Assembly (NCBI GenBank): GCA_037013495.1
Contig: CM072806.1
Coordinates: 18,831,001 to 18,895,000 of the forward strand
DNA: 64,000 bases
Source of the DNA: Hippophae tibetana
Taxonomy: Eukaryota; Streptophyta; Magnoliopsida; Rosales; Elaeagnaceae
Direction: 5' to 3'
The translations under genes and the position numbers were made by a program. Under the pieces are notes generated by a model. The model saw nothing but the letters and a program-made list of their open reading frames with translations. It made no database searches and was not told the DNA's origin. Of the stretch, positions 47,017 through 59,372 are shown piece by piece; within the stretch, counting starts at the first letter, position 1, and each line of letters starts with the position of its first letter.

Positions 47017-47217
47017 TTGATTTTTTCTTACTTTTTCCAGTATTGATACAAAGTAATCTTTGTTTTAATTTAGAATTATATTTTATTTTTATTTTTATTT
47101 TTCTCTAGGTGTGTTTTTAACGTTGGATGCGCCCTTGTTTGTACTCAAAATATTATTATTTTTTATCCAGAGATTGAAAGAATCTTTAGATTACGAAGAA
47201 AGAAGAAAGTACTAGCC

Positions 47218-48535
47218 ATGGTTGAAGGAGAACATAATGATCAACCACACACCTTGAAAGATTATGTAAGGTCAATTGAGAATGAAAATTTCTCAAGTGT
47301 AAGATGCTAGATCATTAATGCCAATAATTTTGAGCTCAAACCTGAGTTGATCACCATGGTTCAACAAGCCCAATTTGGCATATATCGCCACTTGATGATC
47401 TCAATATTCTTTTGGTGATGTTTTTTGATATTTGTGACACCATAAAGATGAATGATGTTATTGAAGACACCATTAGACTGAGATTGTTTCCTTTTTCATA
47501 TAGGGACAAGGCTAGAGGTTGGCTACAATCTCTACAACTGCGAAGCATCATTAGTTGGCAGGACATGGCAGAAATGTTTCATGCTAAATTCTTTCCACTT
47601 GCAAAAACAACAAAATTCAAGAATGAGATTGGTCAATTAAGACAAAATTATTTTGAGACGCTCTATGAAGCATAGGAAAGGTATAAATATTTTATTCAAA
47701 ATTTCCCTCAACATGGATTGCCAGATTGGTTGCAAGTTTAGATGTTCTATAATGGGTTAAATGGGCAAACTAGAACTTTAGTTGATTTTGCTTCTGATGG
47801 AACTTTGATGTCAAAGGAAACTGAAGGTGCTACTTCTCTTTTGGAAGAAATGGCCTCAAACAACTATCAATGGCCAAGTGAAAGATTTATGGCTAAGAAA
47901 GTTATCAGGATTCATGAATTGGAGACATTTGTTGCCCTTTAAGCTCAAGTAGATTTTCTATCTCATCAAATTTCGGCCTTGATAACCTAATGAATTCCAT
48001 AGAGTGCAAAATATGTTGTAGATAAGTATGAAAGTTCTGATGAATTAAGCAAGTCAAGAACATGTTCAATGCATTAACATTCAGAACTACAACTATCGCA
48101 GTAATCCTATGAAAAATTACTACCATCCAGGGCAAAATCATGAGAATTTTTCTTATGGAAACATAAAGAATGTGATGCAACCTCCTATAGGGTTTAATAG
48201 TCAATCAAGTGAAAAGAAGATGTCACTTGAGGATGCCATGGTTTCCTTTGTTGAGGAGACCAAAGCAAGTTTTAAAAAGATTGATTCACAACTGGATAAC
48301 ATTGAGACTTATTGTAGAAATATGAGAACCATTATGAAAAATCTTGAAGTGATAATTGGGCAACTAACCATAACCATTAATTCTTAACAAAGAGGAACTT
48401 TTCCTAGCAATACAGAAGTGAATCCAAAGGAACAATGCAAGGCCATTACACTTAGAAGTGGAAGAGAAATTTAGAGGTCACCATCAAAGGAAATTGAGTC
48501 CACCCCTACAATTCCAAACAATGGCTAAAGTGATA
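47218..48535 (+). pseudogene. Athila-1 gag, broken
   Basis: Possible ATG at 47218 (MVEGEHNDQPHTLKDYV), stop at 47308. The retrotransposon gag domain is at 47412-47960: ICDTIKMNDVIEDTIRLRLF, DKARGWLQSL, MFHAKFFPLAKTTKFKNEI, HGLPDWLQV, MFYNGLNGQTRTLVDFA, EEMASNNYQWPSERF. Stops at 47673, 47739 and 47940. A second part at 48109-48387 (NPMKNYYHPGQNHENFSYG, then a Glu/Lys-rich coil ending NLEVIIGQL) and KAITLRSGREI near 48445-48475 are the usual C-terminal gag and gag-pro junction. At least two frameshifts. It would form virus-like particles in a live Athila. Confidence 0.88.
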
Positions 48536-48837
48536 ATAAAGTAGAAGAAAATGAGATTCTTAATGCTATACTAAGAGAGACTGACACGCCTCCATCAATA
48601 TCATTTCCTAACAATTCTCTTATTCTCTCTACTCTACTTCCTTATCCTCAATGTTTTAAAAAAAATTAAATAAACAATTTTCTAATTTTTTATATATCTT
48701 TAAGAAAATTCACATAAATTTTTCTTTTGTAGATTCCTTGGAATAGATGTCAAATTATGCCAAATTTCTAAAAGACATCATTTCTAAGAAGAGAAGGTTA
48801 GAGGAGTTCGAAATAGTGAATATTTCTGAAGAATGTA

Positions 48838-49190
48838 GTGCCATTCTTCAAAAGAAATTACTCAAAAATTAAAAGATCCATAGAGTTTCACTTTGCCTTG
48901 CATTATTGGAAATTCATTTTTGATAAAGTTTTATGTGATCTTGGAGCTAGCATTAATCTTATGCTACTTTCTATTTATAGGAAATTGGGACTTGGAGAGT
49001 TGAAACAAACAACAATTTATTTGTAACTAGTAGACCGATCTATCAAGTATCCATGTGGAATCATAAAAGTTGTATTGGTAAAGGTGGATAAATTTATTTT
49101 TCCTACTGATTTTGTGGTGTTAGATATGGATGAAGACCAAGACGTCCCACTATTTCTTGGCTACGGGAAGTACTTTAATGGATGTTCAAA
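48838..49190 (+). pseudogene. Athila-1 aspartic protease remnant
   Basis: CDLGASINLMLLSIYRKLGL (about 48925-48990) is the Athila-type active site, where DLGAS replaces DTG/DSG, followed by LVDRSIKYPCGIIKVVLVKV and DKFIFPTDFVVLDMDEDQ. A stop at 49024 and a frameshift before 49200 interrupt it. It would cleave the gag-pol precursor. Confidence 0.85.
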
Positions 49191-49589
49191 AGGGTAAGTT
49201 AACATTGAAAGTGAACAAAGAAGAGGTTACATTCAGCATCTACGAAGCTATAAGATCTCTAAAAGATCTAAGCACTTGATTTCAGGTAGATGTCATTGAG
49301 CAATGTGTAGTAAAAGTCTTTCAAGAAGATATGTCAGCTAATCACCTAGAACGATATATCACAACTTTATCTCATGCTTATGATTTTAATAACTCTATTG
49401 TTTATGAACTTGATTTACCTTTTGTTAGCTAAGAATCTCTCCACTATGTATTTGCCTTGGAAGCATTGCAGCATGTTACAACATATAGCATAGAAATGGA
49501 GATGCTAGAGCCAATGGTAGCAAAGACGGATTCTATAATCTCTACAAAAAAAGTGCAGCAAACTACAACTCCAGAGTTGAAGCAATTTC

Positions 49590-51130
49590 TTGATCATCTA
49601 TGTTATGCGTTCTTGGGGTGATAATTACACCTTTCCAATGATTGTTGCAATATCACTTACACCTAAAGAAGAGAAAAAGTTACTATGTTTGTTAAGAGAG
49701 CATAGAACAACCTTAGGATGGACTATCTCTAACATAAAAGGTATAAGTCTGTCCATTTACATACACAAGATTCTAATGGAGGAACCTTACAAACCATCAA
49801 TTGAGCCCCAAAGAAGATTAAATTCAACAATGAAGGAAGTTGTGAGAGTTGAAATTTTGAAGCTTTTTAATGCTGGAATTGTTTATGTTATTTCAGACAG
49901 CTCATGGGTAAGTCCAGTGCATGTTGTACTAAAAAAGGGTGGAATGATGGTGGTGAAAAATGACAACAATGAGCTTATTTCTACAAGAATAGTCATGGGC
50001 TGGTGTGTATGTATAGATTATCGTAAGTTGAATAAATCAACAAGGAAGGATCATTTTTCATTTCCATTCATTGATAAAATGTTAGATCGATTGCTGGATA
50101 TCCCTATTATTGCTTCTTAGATGGTTATTTGAGGTATAACCAGATTTCCATAGCCTTTGAAGATAAGAAGAAAACTAAATTTACATGCCCCTACAAAATA
50201 TTTTTCTTTTAGAAGGATGCCTTTTGAATTGTGCAATTCCCCAGCAACATTTCAACGTTGCATAATGGTTATTTTTTATGATAAGGTGGAAGATATAATG
50301 GAAATTTTCATAGATGAATTTTCAATTTTTGGTACATCTTTTGATCATTGTTTGCATAATTTAGCTATTTTTTTTTATAGAGATATGAAGATAAAAACTT
50401 TGTCCTAAACTAGCAGAAGTGTAATTTCACAGTTAAAGAAGGGATTGTGCTTGGCCATAGAGTGTCATCTAGAGATTGAGGTTGATATAGCTAAAATTAC
50501 AACTATAGAAAAACTACCACCTCCAAAGAATGTGAAGGAATCAAAAGTTTTTTTAGGGCATATAGGATTTTATAGAATATTTATAAAGGATTTCTCTAAA
50601 CTCTCTAAACCTTTATGTAATATTCTTGAAAAAAATTCTGCATTTGACTTTGATTATGTTAGTTTACAAGCTTTTAATGCAATCAAGGAGAAACTATTTT
50701 CAGCACCAGTAATGAATGTACCTGATTGAAGTCAACTTTTTGAGGTCATATGTGATGCAAGTGAATTTTCAATTGGAGCAGTGTTAGGATAAAAGCAAGA
50801 CAAACTATTTAGGGCCATATACTATGCAAGCCAGACGAAGCCCAATTGAATTATATAACAACTGAGAAGGAGATGCTTGTTGTGGTGTTTTCTTGTGACA
50901 AATTTTGGTCTTACCTCATTGGTACAAAGGTGATAGTGTTCACTGATCATACAACACTTCATTGTTTTTTACCAAGAAGGATGCTAAGCCTAGATTGATT
51001 TGTTGGATTCTTTTTCTTCAAGAATTTGATTTGGAAGTTTGAGATAAGAAAGGGAGTGAAAATTTAGTTGCTGATTATCTCTCTTGGTTGGAGCAAGAGG
51101 AAATAAAATCAGATTTAGTGATCCAAGAAG
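49590..51130 (+). pseudogene. Athila-1 reverse transcriptase and RNase H, broken
   Basis: RT text: HKILMEEPYKPSIEPQRRLN, VRVEILKLFNAGIVYVISDS, WVSPVHVVLKKGG, CIDYRKLNKSTRKDHF, FPFIDKMLDRL (49590-50120), FLDGYLRYNQI in another frame (about 50113-50150), RRMPFELCNSPATFQRC (about 50210-50260). The box normally written Y/F-x-D-D reads FIDEF here (about 50310), so the second catalytic Asp is Glu. LPPPKNVKESKVFLGHIGFY and CDASEFSIGAVLG mark the thumb and RNase H. Stops at 50118, 50406 and 50727 and several frameshifts. Catalytically dead. Confidence 0.88.
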
Positions 51131-51339
51131 CATTCTATGATAAGTAGTTGTTTGCATATAAGATGAAGCTTCCTTGGTATGTTGATATTGTAAACTACTT
51201 AGCTTGTAAGGTATTGCTGCCAAATCTTACTTACCACCAATGTAAGAAGTTTTTGCATGATGTGAAATATTATATTTGGGATAAGCCTTTACTTTTCAAA
51301 AGATTCCCTGATCAAATCATCTAAAGATGTGTGCCTGAA

Positions 51340-52330
51340 GAGGAGATGCAAGCTATTCTCCATCATTGCCATCCATCATCATATGGAGGACATTTTGGAG
51401 TCAAAAATATAGCAGATAAGGTACTTCAAAGTGGTTTCTTTTGGCCCTATATTTTTATGATAGTTATACTTTGGTGAAGACTTGTGATTGGTGCCAACAT
51501 ATGGGAATTATTTCAAGGCATCAAGAGCTACCATCGAAAAATATCTTAGAGGTTGAGTTATTTGATGTTTGGAGAATTGATTTTATGGGTCTTTTCCTCC
51601 ATCTTTTGGCTTTTTTATATCTTGTTAGTAGTTGATTATGTGTCAAAGTGGGTGGAGTCAATTGCCACAACAACAAATCATGCAAAGGTAGTACTTAAAT
51701 TTCTACATGAGAACATATTCACAAGATTCGGCACTCTACGAGCTATTATTAGTGATGAAGGGACCCATTTTTACAACAATTTGTTCGAAAAACTTCTCTC
51801 TAAATATGGTGTGAAGCATAAGATAATACTTGCCTACCATCTTTAAACTAATGGCCAAGCTAAAATTTCAAATCAAGAAATCGAGAATATCCTTGAGAAA
51901 ACTATCAACACCAATAGAAAGGATTGGTCAAAGAAGCTTGATTATGCTTTATAGGTATACCATTTAGCTTTTAAAACACCTATTGGGATGTATCCTTATC
52001 GATTAGTGTTTGGAAAAGCATGTCATCTCTCTGTTGAGTTAGAGCATAAAGCTTATTAGGCTGCAAAAAAGTTTAATTTTGATTTGAAGGCAACAAAGGA
52101 AAAATGACTTCTTCAATTGAATGAGATGAATGAGTTTTGTATCAAAGCTTATGAAAATGAAAAGATCTACAAATAACACACAAGGAAGTGGCATGAGAAA
52201 CAAATTCTTAGGCATGAGTTTGCTCTTGGACAACATGTTTTGCTCTTCAATTCATGACTAAAAATCTACCTAGATAAGTTAAGATTAAGATGGACATGTC
52301 CTTATACAATTGACAAAGTTTCCACTTTTT
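51340..52330 (+). pseudogene. Athila-1 integrase remnant
   Basis: Zinc region ILHHCHPSSYGGHFGVKN with CDWCQHMG (51355-51505). Catalytic core: ELFDVWRIDFMGLF (first Asp), DYVSKWVESIATTTNHAKVV, RFGTLRAIISDEGTHF (second Asp, about 51750), then a stop and [17 protein letters not shown] (about 51850-51900, the Glu region). Conserved Athila tail [20 protein letters not shown] and QHVLLFNS (to about 52250). Stops are at about 51845, 51952, 52057 and later. It would insert the element's cDNA into chromosomes. Confidence 0.85.
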
Positions 52331-54029
52331 GAGCAACAGACTTGTAAGACAAGGCAGATAATATATTCAAAGTTAACAGTTAGAGATTAAAGCACTATAT
52401 AGAGAACAAGTGGAGAGAAATTGTGCATTTATTCCTCTTCGAAATCATAATTGATGAAGATTGAAAAGTTTATTTGTAGACTATAAAACAAGTGCTTATG
52501 CGAAGCATCCCATAAAACTTTATTTTGTTCTTTTATTTTATTTTTATTTTTTATTTGAATAATTTGGATTTTGATGCTGGTTTATTTTGCAGTTGAAAAT
52601 TACAAACTAATGAGGATCCACCATAAAACCAAGAAAGTTCCTTTCATTTCTTCTATTTGTCTCACTTTTAAATTACAACGAGAACATAGTTTAGTTTAAG
52701 TTTATAGGTGTCAACTCCTATAGTCTTGAGTTATTGAATTATCTTATCAAGCTTGTATTTAAGTATGATTGAATTCACTATGACTCTGAAATTTGTGATT
52801 GATGATGGTTTTGAATTATTATTTTTCAAAATATGTTAGTATGTTTTGAAGAGTTTTATGGGTACTTTGATTTAAATCTTTTTTCCTTGAAAATAATTGA
52901 ACACATAGTAAATTTTTCTCTACTCGATTTTGCCTATGAAGAGAATGAGTTGAATTAATTGGGTTAGGAAAAGTTTAATCTTGTTTTAATCTAGAATCCA
53001 TTGATGGATCCTTGAGTCAAAATCCCAGTTCATACCAAATATTATAGAAATGATATAGGAAATATTTGTAAACAACCAATAACCTTTCCCAATAGTCCTA
53101 ATTATCATGCCACCATTGCATGGTGTATTCCCATAGTCAACCCCCTTGAGCCTTATTTTACCCAAGCCTTATTTGTTCTTTTAACAACATAAATTAATCT
53201 CATTCTAAACCTGAAAAACCATAAACTTATCCTAAATTTTGAGAAAATACTTTGGTGAACATTTGAATTTAAAAAGAAAGTTAGTTCAAATTAAATAATC
53301 AACATTATGTTTTCTCTATTTGATCAAAGTGTGAAAAAAAGTGAAAGGCAAGAATTGAAAAAGGGTTAAAGTGGTTGAAATTAGTAAAGAATATGAGTAT
53401 CAAGGAAATCACATCTTAAAAAACAAAGAATAAGAATAAGAAAAATCACTCCACTTATTGAGTATGGAAACAATATTATCATCAATATGAGCAGATTGTC
53501 AACAAAAAGCTATAGTATAAATCCTGTGGATATTCTTTTTATTATTATTTTCCTACCAAGTATTTTTACATTTTGCTTTAATTTTTCATATCCATTTTCT
53601 CTTAGCCCTCACCCTGTATCTTGTCATTACAACCTTGATTAAAGATCTTTTGATCTCTGAATTTGGTATTTGATTATATTAGTGGAGAGGATTTCTAAAA
53701 ATTGAACTTATAGGGTTAAGTTTTGAGAGAATTCTTCTGATTTATGTTGTTCTACTTTTATCTGAATTTTCTAGTGGTTAGGAGTTAAATTGACTATTTC
53801 ACACACACACACACTCAAAGACCAAGCTTTAGGTTGAAGTAAATTCTTAACTCTTACTTGAAAATTGCAAAATTTTGATTGATTTTCTAGCTATCATTGA
53901 AGTAAAAAGAGTAAGTTATTAGTGATGAAATCTAAATTCAAATCATGGCTTGGTGGGTAATGGTAGGGTCTTGTTGACACTGTTTACATTTGTCTTTTCT
54001 TTTCTTTTCTTTTTGTTTGAGGACAAACA
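52331..54029 (+). other. Athila-1 3' non-coding segment
   Basis: Athila elements often carry extra sequence or an env-like frame between integrase and 3' LTR. Here no frame or membrane-protein pattern is visible. A (CA)n run lies at about 53801-53815 and a CTTTTCTTTTCTTTT run at about 53995-54011. Confidence 0.6.
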
Positions 54030-54051
54030 AAGTTTTAAGTTTAAAGGTGTT
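54030..54051 (+). other. Polypurine tract of Athila-1
   Basis: AAGTTTTAAGTTTAAAGGTG immediately precedes the 3' LTR; in Athila relatives this place reads AAGTTTGGGGGT. G-to-A decay is evident. Confidence 0.65.
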
Positions 54052-54888
54052 TAATGACTTGCATAATTTGACATATTTTATCACTTCCTAACTTTAACTT
54101 TATTCTAATTTTATTTATTTTTTATTGAATTTATACTTCATTATTATCATTTAAATTTTATTGCAGATTTGAATATAATGAAGATCCAATTTTATAAGCA
54201 TATCATCTAAGGACTCTCAAATTTAAATGAAGATTTATTTAAATTAAGATGTCTCCAAATATATATATAAAAAAAATAATAGACGTGAGAAAAGAACAGA
54301 AAAAGAAGGAAGAAAAGGTGAGAAACTGAAGGTGCGGAAGAGAAAGAAAGAAAAAAAGATTCTGTGCAAACCAGAGAAAAAAAACACGGGAGAAGACATG
54401 AAAGCATATTCTCTTTATGATTCAGTTTTCTTTCAATTCCTCTAAAACAATTGTGGTGAATTCGTTTATGTTAAATTTAATTTTTAGCATGAACTAATTT
54501 TTCTTTATTCTAGGAAAACGATGTAATTTAATTTTAAACTATGCTTGATTTTCTATGTTAATTTGAATTATTTCTCTTTATGTTTGTTTGGTCATTATTT
54601 AGATCATTTTAGTCTTGTGAGGGATTAGATGAAATCAATTTCCTAGAAATTTTCTTCCTATTAATTTATCTTTGAACAACATCTTTATTTTCTTTTGCAT
54701 ATTTTCATTAAATTGATTTTATTTTAAATTTCAATTACAACAAACTTAGTGATTTTTTAGATACAATTGACATTAGAATAATTTTGGTATTTATCAAAAG
54801 TAAGTTACCAATTCTTGAGGGCGATACTTTTTTTTATCACTTTATTATAAAACTATGATACTGTGCATTTATAGTTTTGCATCAATCA
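54052..54888 (+). repeat. Athila-1 3' LTR, internally deleted (~837 bp)
   Basis: Begins TAATGACTTGCATAATTTGA and ends TTGCATCAATCA. Compared with the 5' LTR, about 250 bp (5' LTR ~46395-46720) is missing between TTTGTTTGGTCATTATTTAG and AGGGATTAGATGAAATC. Confidence 0.85.
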
Positions 54889-56257
54889 TAACTCATCCCT
54901 AACTCATACACAATAGAAACAATAAAAATAGATACATAGCACAATTTAGCAAAGACACAACTTAGAAAATATTAAATAGTCAAACTATCAAATTAATATA
55001 CAATAGGAATGGCATATCATGAGAGATAGAGGAACAAGAAGCACTGTGTAGAAAAAATAGATAAGGAAATAGAAAACATGCGAGAGATAGAAATAAGGTT
55101 TTTAAATCACAATCCAATCCTCTTATTTGCAAACATAGTTAGATCAAATCTTGATTGTACTAACATAATAGGAAAGCATAAAAAATATAATGAGATAAAC
55201 CCATATAGGATCCTCACCTATGTGATAACATTTTTGGATTACTTAAGGTAATCACTCAATATAAGCAATTTACTAAAAAATAAATTAATAGTTCACAACC
55301 TAACAATAATATAAAACTAATACCTCTATCAATTGGAGTGACATGCTTAATTATGCCTAAGTTACTTTCATTTGTTGTCATCGTAACAATTATGTTCCAA
55401 GTCAAATTTTGCTCACCTTTGGATCCCTACACCCACGTTATATAGTAAGTCACCAACGGCCAATATAGTGAACCTAGGGCAATAAAAATTCTATGCACAT
55501 GTACCTAAGATGCAATCTAAGTCTTAGGAGTTTATTCACTTTTAATTAATCTAGCTACAAAAACTGTTATTTCAAAAACACTCACAAAATCACTAATATA
55601 GAAAAACACTCGAAATATTACTAATTTGAAATTTAGAAAATAATTTTCCAATTGAAAATCTAATTTTCAAAAATTATAGAATTTTTTTCACATTTTTTAA
55701 TTAATTTCATTCTATAAATGAAGGGATATTTATAGAAAACTCTTGGGCTATCACACTCCTCATCAACCACCTCACCAACCACATTAACAAGCCCTTACTT
55801 TCCACATTGGTAAAGGTAATATCATAGCAAGGGTAATAGTCATTTCAACGTGCCAACCATATCATTAACTACATCACCAACCTTGCTAGTGAGTATCTTG
55901 ACAAGCATGAAAAACATTTTGTTTCAAAAATCTACCAAGTAATTTTTCACAAATATCTGCAATCTAGTAAAAGCAAAACAACAAAAAAAAAAACTACAAC
56001 CTCTCTTACAAATGACATGAATGCAACCCACGTAGTGTGTGTAAACATGTTACATACAAAATATTTTAACTATGTGAGTGCGTACATTACTGAACCAATA
56101 GTAATTAACCTTACATAAGAGAAGACAAAAATACTAAGTAAAAATAAATAGACTCTTGTTTTGCACATGAAGATACCAACAAAAATACAAATGAATTATA
56201 GAACTTACAAGCTTTATCTTTGAATGCTTATCTGAATATTTTGGGAATTGATATAAC

Positions 56258-57225
56258 TTAAGTAGAAAATAGTGCCTTATGCTTCCTTATCCTAGCATTT
56301 AGTCTAGCTACAATTGGATGAGTGTTTGTAATTTCATTAGTACTTTCATCAGTAACTATTTGAGAAAGTGGTTCGTGAGAATTTTTGTCAGGTATAGGCT
56401 GATTTAAATTAGGATTAATGAAATTATTAATTACGTTATTACTGTTAGATAGACTGTTTGTAGAAGTGTTAAGTGAAGCATTAATTTTAGGTGAATGTTG
56501 ACCAATGGAATATGAAGATAAAGAAGTTTCAAGACTAATATGACTAATATTAACTGAGTTAGGTAACTTATGAATGATAGGTAACATTGTTTTAACTTGA
56601 GATTGTTTAGACTACACCTCCTTAGAAGGTTAAGCTAAAGGAGATTGACTCTCATCAATTACCACATTGTAGAAATTATTACTTTGCTAGCTGAAGAATT
56701 TATGGCCTTTATGAAAGGATTGTATCCAATAAAAGTACATGCCTTAGTTTTGAAGTCAAACTTGTGATTGTCATAAGGTTTCATGTGAGGAAAACATCTA
56801 CACCCTACCTTTAATGATAGATATCAGGTTGAGTTCATTTCAAAGCTTCAAATTGACTTTTGAATTCAAGAACTGATGTGTGAAATATATTTATCAAGTA
56901 GGGAGCAGCAAAGAATGCCTCGTACCAAAACTTTAAAGGCATTCTGCTTTGAGTTAACAAGACTAAACACAATTCAATGATGTTTATATGCTTCTTTGTT
57001 AAGAAGTATATGGTGATGAAATATACTTTAATGCCATAACTAGCTAATATCTGATTAAGTGAATCAAATTCACCTCCTTTATTATATTCTAGTATCTACA
57101 CCTTGTTGTCAATAGTCAACTTAACTTATTTCTTAAATAACACAAATGCTTATTTGACACCTGACTTTTCTTTTAAAAAATAGATCAAAGAATATCTTAT
57201 CCACTAATAAGATAATAGTACATAC
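56258..57225 (-). pseudogene. Copia-H integrase, second half, to hinge
   Basis: Minus strand: ILLVDK near 57205, RYSLIYFLKEKSGVK (about 57150-57195), NKGGEFDSLNQILASYGIKV (about 57040-57095, the second catalytic Asp lost), LLTQSRMPLKFWYEAFFAA (about 56920-56990), LINIFHTSVLEFKSQFEAL, then the integrase-RT hinge at 56258-56587 ending NTHPIVARLNARIRKHKALF. Stops and frameshifts are frequent. The relic ends there, 50 bp from LTR copy C; RT and RNase H are absent. Upstream it is interrupted by solo LTR F3. Fusion of the flanks gives a continuous integrase. Confidence 0.75.
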
Positions 57226-57976
57226 TTTAAGGATTATGAGTATCGGTTATTTTCGTGGACAAAATATTTACCTGTAAATATTTTTGTACGCATGTTATCA
57301 AGTCTATCAAGAAAAGGCCAAAAAATGCTCGAATTTCACATAATCGTACTACAGATATATCTTTTATAACTACGACACATAAGATTACATTTATACATTT
57401 AATAGTACATATTCATAAATCTAAAATTATTTTTTGTGCTTAAATATTTTTTTATGTGTCTTAATATTTTTAAGATGTGATTTAAAAATATTTTTTTATT
57501 AAGGCTTTGAATGAATCTTGAATAATAAAGCTTAAAATATTCTAAAACTAATGTTAATAGGTTATCATTATCTATATACACACAAGCATAAGGTTAGGGT
57601 TAATGTGTGCCTGAATAGAAAGAAAGAAAAACCTGCCGAAACAAAAAAAAGAGTAAAAAATCTCTTAATTGAATTTACAAAAATAGCCGAAGCTATTAAA
57701 GAAAAATCCAAAAACAGTCGAAGTTGTTGAAGAAAAAGCCGAAAACAATAAAAAGTAATTAAGTTTATAGATAGAGTAAAGGTTGTTGAGCTGCCGAAGA
57801 AGAAAAAAATAGAAGCAAAAAACTGACGTGAAAAAAAAGAAGAAGGGGGAATATGATGCCTCGACTTAATATATATTGAAAGGTATGATTAATTCAAATA
57901 TTTAATTAATATATAGACAGTAAAGATGATACACACAAGAAGTGAAGAAGTTAATTAATATACATGCAATAATGAT

Positions 57977-58018
<42 letters not shown>

Positions 58019-58823
58019 TACCGGGAAGTGAAGAAAAGGTAAATTAATCTTTACCAATTGAAACACGGACAATTAAATAGATGGATTAATATCAAATTGA
58101 TATCATATTAGAGGTATTTATTAATAAATTTATTTGATATATTTTATCTTTATATGATTTCTTTTTTATTACATTTTTACATATTCAGATTAGATAATTT
58201 TATGTGTGATCATAATTATTTGATTTGATTATTAAATTTCAAAAAACTATTTTTATTGAATTTATGCTTGATTTTTTTGCTCTAGGATTTACTAGTTGAT
58301 TTGATTTAAGTGACATATATTTTGAATAATCTAGTTATGATTATTCATTATTAAATCTGTTCTAGAACATACACGGGCATTTGTGTTTTTGTGCTAACCA
58401 TTTTACAATTAATTTGGGAACGTATCTAATTGGTGGGAAGCTTATTGAAACGTTGGTATGGAAACCACTCACACTAATATTAGAAACTATGAAAATATAG
58501 CAGGGGCTTATAAGTAAAGTACATTGGAGCATTATCCTAAGAAGAGTAGCATAAAACCAAGTTTGTACTTGAATATTTGATTTTCATAGTGGAAAGTTAG
58601 GTGGTCCGGTGGACTAGTGGTTTTTCTCTTAGGTCATGGTTGTGGCCTAAGTTGTTTCCACCTAAAAATATTGTGTGTTATTATTTTATTTCCGTACTTT
58701 ATTCTTACAAGCGATTGCATGCCTAGCCAATTTATTTAAGTTATTAAGTTATAAATTCATAAAAATTAAAAATAATCTATTTACTTTTCTAGGTTAATTA
58801 GATCTGTAATTTATAAACTTTCA
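57226..58823 (+). mobile_element. Solo LTR F3 (family F), plus strand
   Basis: Begins TTTAAGGATTATGAG (the family start TGTAAGG with a mutated second base) and ends AAACTTTCA. It is flanked by CATAC at 57221-57225 and 58824-58828. Contains the family block TTTTCATAGTGGAAAGTTAG, CTCTTAGGTCATGG and GTTTCCACCTAAAAATATT (about 58580-58670). No internal region. It interrupts Copia-H integrase. A long (AT)n microsatellite lies at 57978-58015. Confidence 0.85.
57978..58015. repeat. (TA)n microsatellite in F3
   Basis: About 18 uninterrupted TA dinucleotides. Confidence 0.95.
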
Positions 58824-58828
58824 CATAC

Positions 58829-59372
58829 CAATAGAAACCATTATAGGATATACATGGGAGAGATCACATACATCTAAATGTACTACTTCAAGGGGAACTG
58901 AACTTTTATTTATTGAATAAAAGAATAGTAAAAGATGATATCTTCCTATTTAACATGTATATCTATCAAATTGACTACCAACATAAGCAACACAAATTTT
59001 ATAGAAATTCTTAAGAACAATGTTCAAAATTCTAGCATTTGGATGTCCTAATCATTTGTGTCATAATTGAAAATCTTGGTTTTCAACAGTATTTTCATGA
59101 TTGGACTTAAAAGAATTTGAAGTGCGTTGTAATTAAGCTTAGTAAGCTTATCTTGCTATTATAACCTTAACATTCACCTTAGAATCCAAAGACAATTAAA
59201 AAGAGTAAAATCGATGATTGATCTTTCTTTGTAGTAGAATTTGAATATGAGCTTGTGCTTTACACAACAACACTTAGATTGGAACTCTAAATAAACAAAA
59301 TTATCATTAGTAAATTGGGAAATAATTTTTTGAAACATGTTATATATTTTTGAAGATTAGAATACGCAGGAA
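58829..59372 (-). pseudogene. Copia-H GAG-pre-integrase and integrase start
   Basis: Minus strand: IFKNI-stop-HVSKN and QKIISQFTNDNFVYLEFQ (59.28-59.37 kb), then HKWLGHPNARILN of the integrase zinc region (about 59036-59075), and SSVPLEVVHLDVCDLSHVYP (about 58850-58905) containing the first catalytic Asp. It joins 62546 upstream (protease) and 57225 downstream once the two insertions are removed. Confidence 0.75.

Larger units (their letters stand above)
45898..54888 (+). mobile_element. Athila-1, Gypsy retrotransposon of the Athila type
   Basis: LTRs 45898-46992 and 54052-54888, primer site TGGTGTTGTTGCCAGGGA, gag, protease, RT, RNase H and integrase in Gypsy order (integrase last), then a ~1.7-kb non-coding segment. 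Gag phrases (EEMASNNYQWPSER, ITLRSGRE) and the protease CDLGASINLM are Athila hallmarks. Flanking GAACT (45893-45897) and TAACT (54889-54893) form a one-mismatch target duplication, supported by comparison with the unbroken G LTRs. The 3' LTR lacks about 250 bp present in the 5' LTR. All genes are broken. Confidence 0.88.
45839..56209 (-). mobile_element. Family G LTR copy C, split by Athila-1
   Basis: The two pieces are 54889-56209 (5' part on the minus strand, starting TGTAAGTTCTATAATTC) and 45839-45897 (3' part). The left piece TCAGGGTAAGAAGATATT, TTCTTTTGAACT matches CCAGGGTAAGGAGATATA, CTCTTTAGAGACT of copy D. The right piece starts TAACTCATCCCT, like AGAACTCATCCCC in copy A. Removing Athila-1 therefore rejoins a normal G LTR of about 1.38 kb. 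It is the 5' LTR of the Copia whose primer site and gag lie at 44.8-45.84 kb, and it abuts the truncated integrase of Copia-H on the other side. Confidence 0.7.

Noticed and set aside
56258..56587. Ser/Asn-rich 109-residue minus-strand frame as a possible host gene
   Set aside because: Its C-terminal HPIVARLNARIRKHKALF pattern is the Copia integrase-RT hinge, and flanking pieces are Copia integrase.
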